From contig JALQXE010000108.1 of the NCBI GenBank assembly GCA_023263235.1, positions 1 to 7,747 on the forward strand: a stretch of DNA of 7,747 nucleotides, read 5' to 3'. Origin of the DNA: Sediminibacterium sp. (GTDB lineage Bacteria; Bacteroidota; Bacteroidia; Chitinophagales; Chitinophagaceae). This document shows positions 5,595 to 7,747 of this stretch, in pieces. The notes under the pieces were generated by a model. That model worked only from the letters and a program-made list of their open reading frames with translations. It searched no databases and was not told where the DNA came from. Made by a program: the position numbers and the translations under genes. Within the stretch, counting starts at the first letter, position 1, and every line of letters starts with the position of its first letter.

Positions 5595-6367
5595 GCTATT
5601 ATTTAATGCTTGCCATTATCTTATTCGCATTTGTGAATGTATGGTTTATCATTTCCTTGATTACAAAAAGAAATGATGTAGCTGATATTGCCTGGGGCTT
5701 GGGTTTCATACTTTTAACTTGGTCCTCATTTTTCATTGCAGATATTAAAGGAACAAGAGGAATCATAACTGGCATGCTTATAAGTTTGTGGGGCATAAGA
5801 TTGGCTTGGCATATTCATTCAAGAAACAAAGGGAAAGGGGAAGATTATCGTTATTTAGCATGGCGCAATGAATGGGGTAAATGGTTTTTATTAAGATCCT
5901 ATTTTCAAGTATTTATTTTGCAAGGCGTGTTTTTATACATCATTAGCCTACCTATTTTATACATTAATAAAAGTGAAAACACACCACTCATTTGGTTAGA
6001 TATTTTAGGGCTTGCTATTTGGTGTATTGGATTTTATTATGAAGCGCTTGGTGATGCGCAGCTTGTTCGCTTTAAAAAGAATCCACAGAATAAAGGTAAA
6101 TTAATGCAAGAAGGCCTTTGGGCAAATACAAGACATCCCAATTATTTTGGAGAAGTAATACAATGGTGGGGCATTGGAATAATTGCGCTAACGCTTCAAG
6201 ACGGATGGATGACCCTGATTGGTCCTATCACAATTACGTATTTAATTTTAAAAGTATCAGGCATCCCTATGCTCGAAAAGAATATGGAGTCACATCCTGA
6301 CTTTGAAGATTATAAGAAAAAAGCAAACGCATTTTTTCCAAGGATTCGCTTTCTTAATAAAAATTAA
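5591..6367 (+). CDS. DUF1295 family membrane protein (steroid 5-alpha-reductase/isoprenylcysteine methyltransferase-like)
   Basis: A 258-residue integral membrane protein of the DUF1295 group, which shares its C-terminal fold with steroid 5-alpha reductases and isoprenylcysteine carboxyl methyltransferases. Predicted helices lie at about 3-23, 34-50, 57-75, 105-122, 133-150 and 190-222. Visible family motifs are NDVADIAWGLGF (28-39), GEDYRYLAWRNEWG (83-96), GLWANTRHPNYFGEVIQWWG (175-194), the likely cofactor-contact region, and SGIPMLEKNM followed by FEDYKKKANAFFPR near the end. Length is normal. The substrate is unknown; a lipid or isoprenoid is likely by family. It starts inside the DUF2177 stop (ATGA), and its own stop overlaps the convergent metX stop by 4 bases with no terminator between. 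Confidence 0.92.
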   Translation: MSYYLMLAIILFAFVNVWFIISLITKRNDVADIAWGLGFILLTWSSFFIADIKGTRGIITGMLISLWGIRLAWHIHSRNKGKGEDYRYLAWRNEWGKWFLLRSYFQVFILQGVFLYIISLPILYINKSENTPLIWLDILGLAIWCIGFYYEALGDAQLVRFKKNPQNKGKLMQEGLWANTRHPNYFGEVIQWWGIGIIALTLQDGWMTLIGPITITYLILKVSGIPMLEKNMESHPDFEDYKKKANAFFPRIRFLNKN

Positions 6368-7386
6368 GATTGATTATCCAACCAACCCTTTAATAAATTG
6401 GTGATTTGAACTGCTTCAATAATAAATCCATCGTGTCCGTATAAAGAATCAATAGCTACTAAAGTTGCATTGGGCATATGTTGTTCCATAAAACCTTGCT
6501 CGTCTAATGGACACAAAATATCACTGTTAATGCCAATAATAAAGGTGGGGATTTTAATATTTGCTAAAGTAGCTATTAGGTCCCCTCCTCTTTTTCTTGC
6601 CAAGTGATGGCTATCCATCGACTTTGTTAATAACCAATAACTATAGGCGTTAAATCGTTTTACCAATTTATCACCTTGGTATTCGATATAAGAGGATGCT
6701 TTGAAATTATCAATCTTCTCCGGATCCTCGTCGGTTTGTTTCTCTTGGAAAATCGCATAGTTTCTGTAGGTTAACATCCCTATTGCGCGCGCCGCTTTTA
6801 AACCTTTAGCGCCTGCATTAGGCGTTGCTTCTTTCCAAGTACAATCTGCTTCAATCGCTAAACGTTGGGCCGTATGTACTGCTACACCCCAAGCACTTTC
6901 GGAAGGTGAGGTTGCAATTAAAAACATTTTCTTAATCACAGCTGGTTCATAAATGGCCCACTCTAATGCTTGGTAGCCTCCCATGCTTCCACCCAATAAT
7001 AAATCAATGCTATCTATTTGCAAATGTTGTCTTAATAAAATATGCGCTTGCACCATATCACGAATAGTCACCGTTGGAAAATTATTCAAGCTAATTTCCG
7101 TTCCTAAATCTTCCACACTTAAAGGCCCCGTTGAACCATAACAAGAACCAATAATATTGGCACAAACTATAAAATAATCATTTGGGTTTATTAAGTACCC
7201 TTCCCCTATTAAACCCTTCCACCAATCAGCCGCATCGCTATTTGCGGTTAATGCATGACAAACCCAGGCTACTTTCTTACCTGGCGTATATGCACCGTAA
7301 GTATGATAAGCAATTTTAAGCTTGGGCAAACTAACCCCACATTCCAAGGTAAAAGGCTGATTGTATTGATATATTATTGGACCCAT
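6364..7386 (-). CDS. metX: Homoserine O-acetyltransferase
   Basis: An alpha/beta hydrolase-fold acyltransferase that activates homoserine for methionine synthesis, normally with acetyl-CoA. The 340-residue protein has the catalytic triad Ser134 in LLLGGSMGGYQALEW, Asp289 in IIGINSDILCP and His318 in SLYGHDGFIIE. The family motif NIIGSCYGSTGP (78-88 region) and HALTANSDAADWW near residue 45 are also present. Length fits the shorter Bacteroidota members. Residues here do not let me exclude succinyl-CoA as donor. The ATG at 7386 is followed by MGPIIYQYNQPFTLECG, a usual start. The leader of about 45 bases contains a tandem TAATTGC repeat but no recognisable SAM riboswitch, which would need more room. 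A TACCTTTG box on its strand is part of the palindrome at 7427-7442. No met neighbour follows; the gene stands alone here. Confidence 0.94.
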   Translation of the reverse strand: MGPIIYQYNQPFTLECGVSLPKLKIAYHTYGAYTPGKKVAWVCHALTANSDAADWWKGLIGEGYLINPNDYFIVCANIIGSCYGSTGPLSVEDLGTEISLNNFPTVTIRDMVQAHILLRQHLQIDSIDLLLGGSMGGYQALEWAIYEPAVIKKMFLIATSPSESAWGVAVHTAQRLAIEADCTWKEATPNAGAKGLKAARAIGMLTYRNYAIFQEKQTDEDPEKIDNFKASSYIEYQGDKLVKRFNAYSYWLLTKSMDSHHLARKRGGDLIATLANIKIPTFIIGINSDILCPLDEQGFMEQHMPNATLVAIDSLYGHDGFIIEAVQITNLLKGWLDNQS

Positions 7387-7391
7387 TTTTT

Positions 7392-7405
7392 TAATTGCTA
7401 ATTGC
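7392..7405. repeat. Tandem 7-bp repeat in metX leader
   Basis: TAATTGC occurs twice back to back (7392-7398 and 7399-7405), starting 6 bases upstream of the metX start codon. On the forward strand the second copy supplies the TTG that could act as the -33 element of the osmC promoter. It may be chance in A/T-rich DNA. Confidence 0.5.
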
Positions 7406-7426
7406 GAACTAAGTATCTATTTGAAT

Positions 7427-7442
7427 TACCTTTGCAAAGGTA
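7427..7442. promoter_or_regulatory. Palindromic bidirectional -7 element (metX / osmC)
   Basis: The 16-base perfect palindrome TACCTTTGCAAAGGTA gives a perfect TAnnTTTG -7 box on both strands: 7427-7434 forward toward osmC and 7442-7435 reverse toward metX. Each box ends about 48-49 bases from its gene's ATG. On the forward strand a TTG at 7402-7404 lies 22 bases upstream, within the allowed -33 spacing. On the reverse strand I see no equally good -33 element. It could alternatively or additionally be a binding site for a dimeric regulator. Confidence 0.6.
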
Positions 7443-7483
7443 CCATTTTTTTTTACTTTCATTATACTAACAAGCATTCACCT

Positions 7484-7747
7484 ATGGCGAGAATTCATTT
7501 AAAACAAATAGACCAGGATTATCAATTTGTAACTACAGATGAAGCAGGACAAACCATGACCATGGATATACCGGTGGACCAAGGTGGACATGGCAATGGA
7601 GTTCGTCCCATGCAAGCTTTGTTAAGTGCACTAGGTGGATGTAGTGGTGTGGACATTGTGATGATCTTAAAGAAACAAAAACAAACCATTACCCTTTTTG
7701 AAATGGATATAGATGGAGAGCGTGAAGCGGGCAAGGAACCCGCTTTA
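7484..7747 (+). CDS. OsmC/Ohr family protein (3' end off the window)
   Basis: The first 88 codons of an open frame that continues past the right edge; the OsmC family is typically 135-150 residues long. The sequence MARIHLKQIDQDYQFVTTDE, then GVRPMQALLSALGGCSGVDIVMIL (39-62), matches the OsmC/Ohr fold: an N-terminal beta sheet and then the long helix carrying the first catalytic cysteine, here Cys53 in GGCSGVDI. The second cysteine and the partner residues would lie beyond the edge, so peroxidase activity cannot be confirmed. Members with both cysteines reduce organic hydroperoxides with thiol donors. The ATG at 7484 has a leader of about 45 bases from a perfect -7 box and no Shine-Dalgarno. 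Divergent from metX. An open frame on the opposite strand is a shadow of this gene. Confidence 0.88.
   Translation, partial: MARIHLKQIDQDYQFVTTDEAGQTMTMDIPVDQGGHGNGVRPMQALLSALGGCSGVDIVMILKKQKQTITLFEMDIDGEREAGKEPAL

Noticed and set aside
5599..5796. 65-codon reverse-strand open frame at the start of the DUF1295 gene
   Set aside because: Shadow of a membrane protein gene; composition reflects the opposite strand.
6118..6300. 60-codon forward frame inside the DUF1295 gene
   Set aside because: Out-of-frame shadow over the conserved RHPNYFGE region.
7465..7470. TACTAA half-site in the osmC leader
   Set aside because: No TTAGTA partner at the 5-base spacing, so not supported as a repressor operator.
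7387..7483. SAM riboswitch upstream of metX
   Set aside because: Only about 45 bases lie between the -7 box and the ATG, and I see no conserved pairing or SAM-binding core.
7522..7734. 70-codon reverse-strand open frame at the right edge
   Set aside because: The forward frame here is a clear OsmC-family protein; the reverse frame is its antisense shadow.

Overview
The window looks like an ordinary chromosomal stretch of a Bacteroidota bacterium, probably of the Chitinophagaceae type. Three things point there. Protein sequences resemble that phylum (a short GuaA, an XRE-S24 repressor containing VKAAAGYLAGYADPEF, a small DUF6728-like protein). Promoters match the Bacteroidota -7 consensus TAnnTTTG. 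No start codon has a convincing Shine-Dalgarno sequence. There is no insertion sequence, tRNA, rRNA, CRISPR array or phage structural gene. All genes are tightly packed and no gene-free stretch exceeds 300 bases.

Layout from left to right: (1) rpsT (ribosomal protein bS20) with its -7 element and a strong intrinsic terminator. (2) guaA (GMP synthase), whose -7 element directly follows that terminator and sits 4 bases before the ATG. (3) Tail to tail with guaA, a reverse-strand repressor with an N-terminal HTH and a C-terminal LexA/CI-type self-cleaving peptidase domain. (4) A divergent control region carrying two perfect TACTAA/TTAGTA-type dyads and a third degenerate one, laid over the repressor's own promoter. 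(5) A forward operon surE - small membrane protein - lpxB with overlapping or abutting genes. (6) A 53-codon reverse-strand membrane protein gene whose end overlaps the end of lpxB. (7) A forward pair of membrane proteins, DUF2177 and DUF1295, joined by an ATGA overlap. (8) metX (homoserine O-acetyltransferase) on the reverse strand, overlapping the DUF1295 gene tail to tail by 4 bases. (9) A 16-base palindrome that presents a -7 box on both strands. (10) The start of an OsmC/Ohr-family gene that runs off the right edge.

Functionally this is mostly housekeeping: translation (S20), purine nucleotides (GuaA, SurE), lipid A synthesis (LpxB), methionine synthesis (MetX), probable membrane lipid work (DUF1295) and probable peroxide defence (OsmC). 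I found no clearly undescribed multi-gene system. The observations most worth pursuing are the operator array of the self-cleaving repressor, the promoters placed so close to guaA and surE that their mRNAs may be nearly leaderless, the symmetric bidirectional promoter between metX and osmC, and the unassigned membrane protein inside the surE-lpxB operon.
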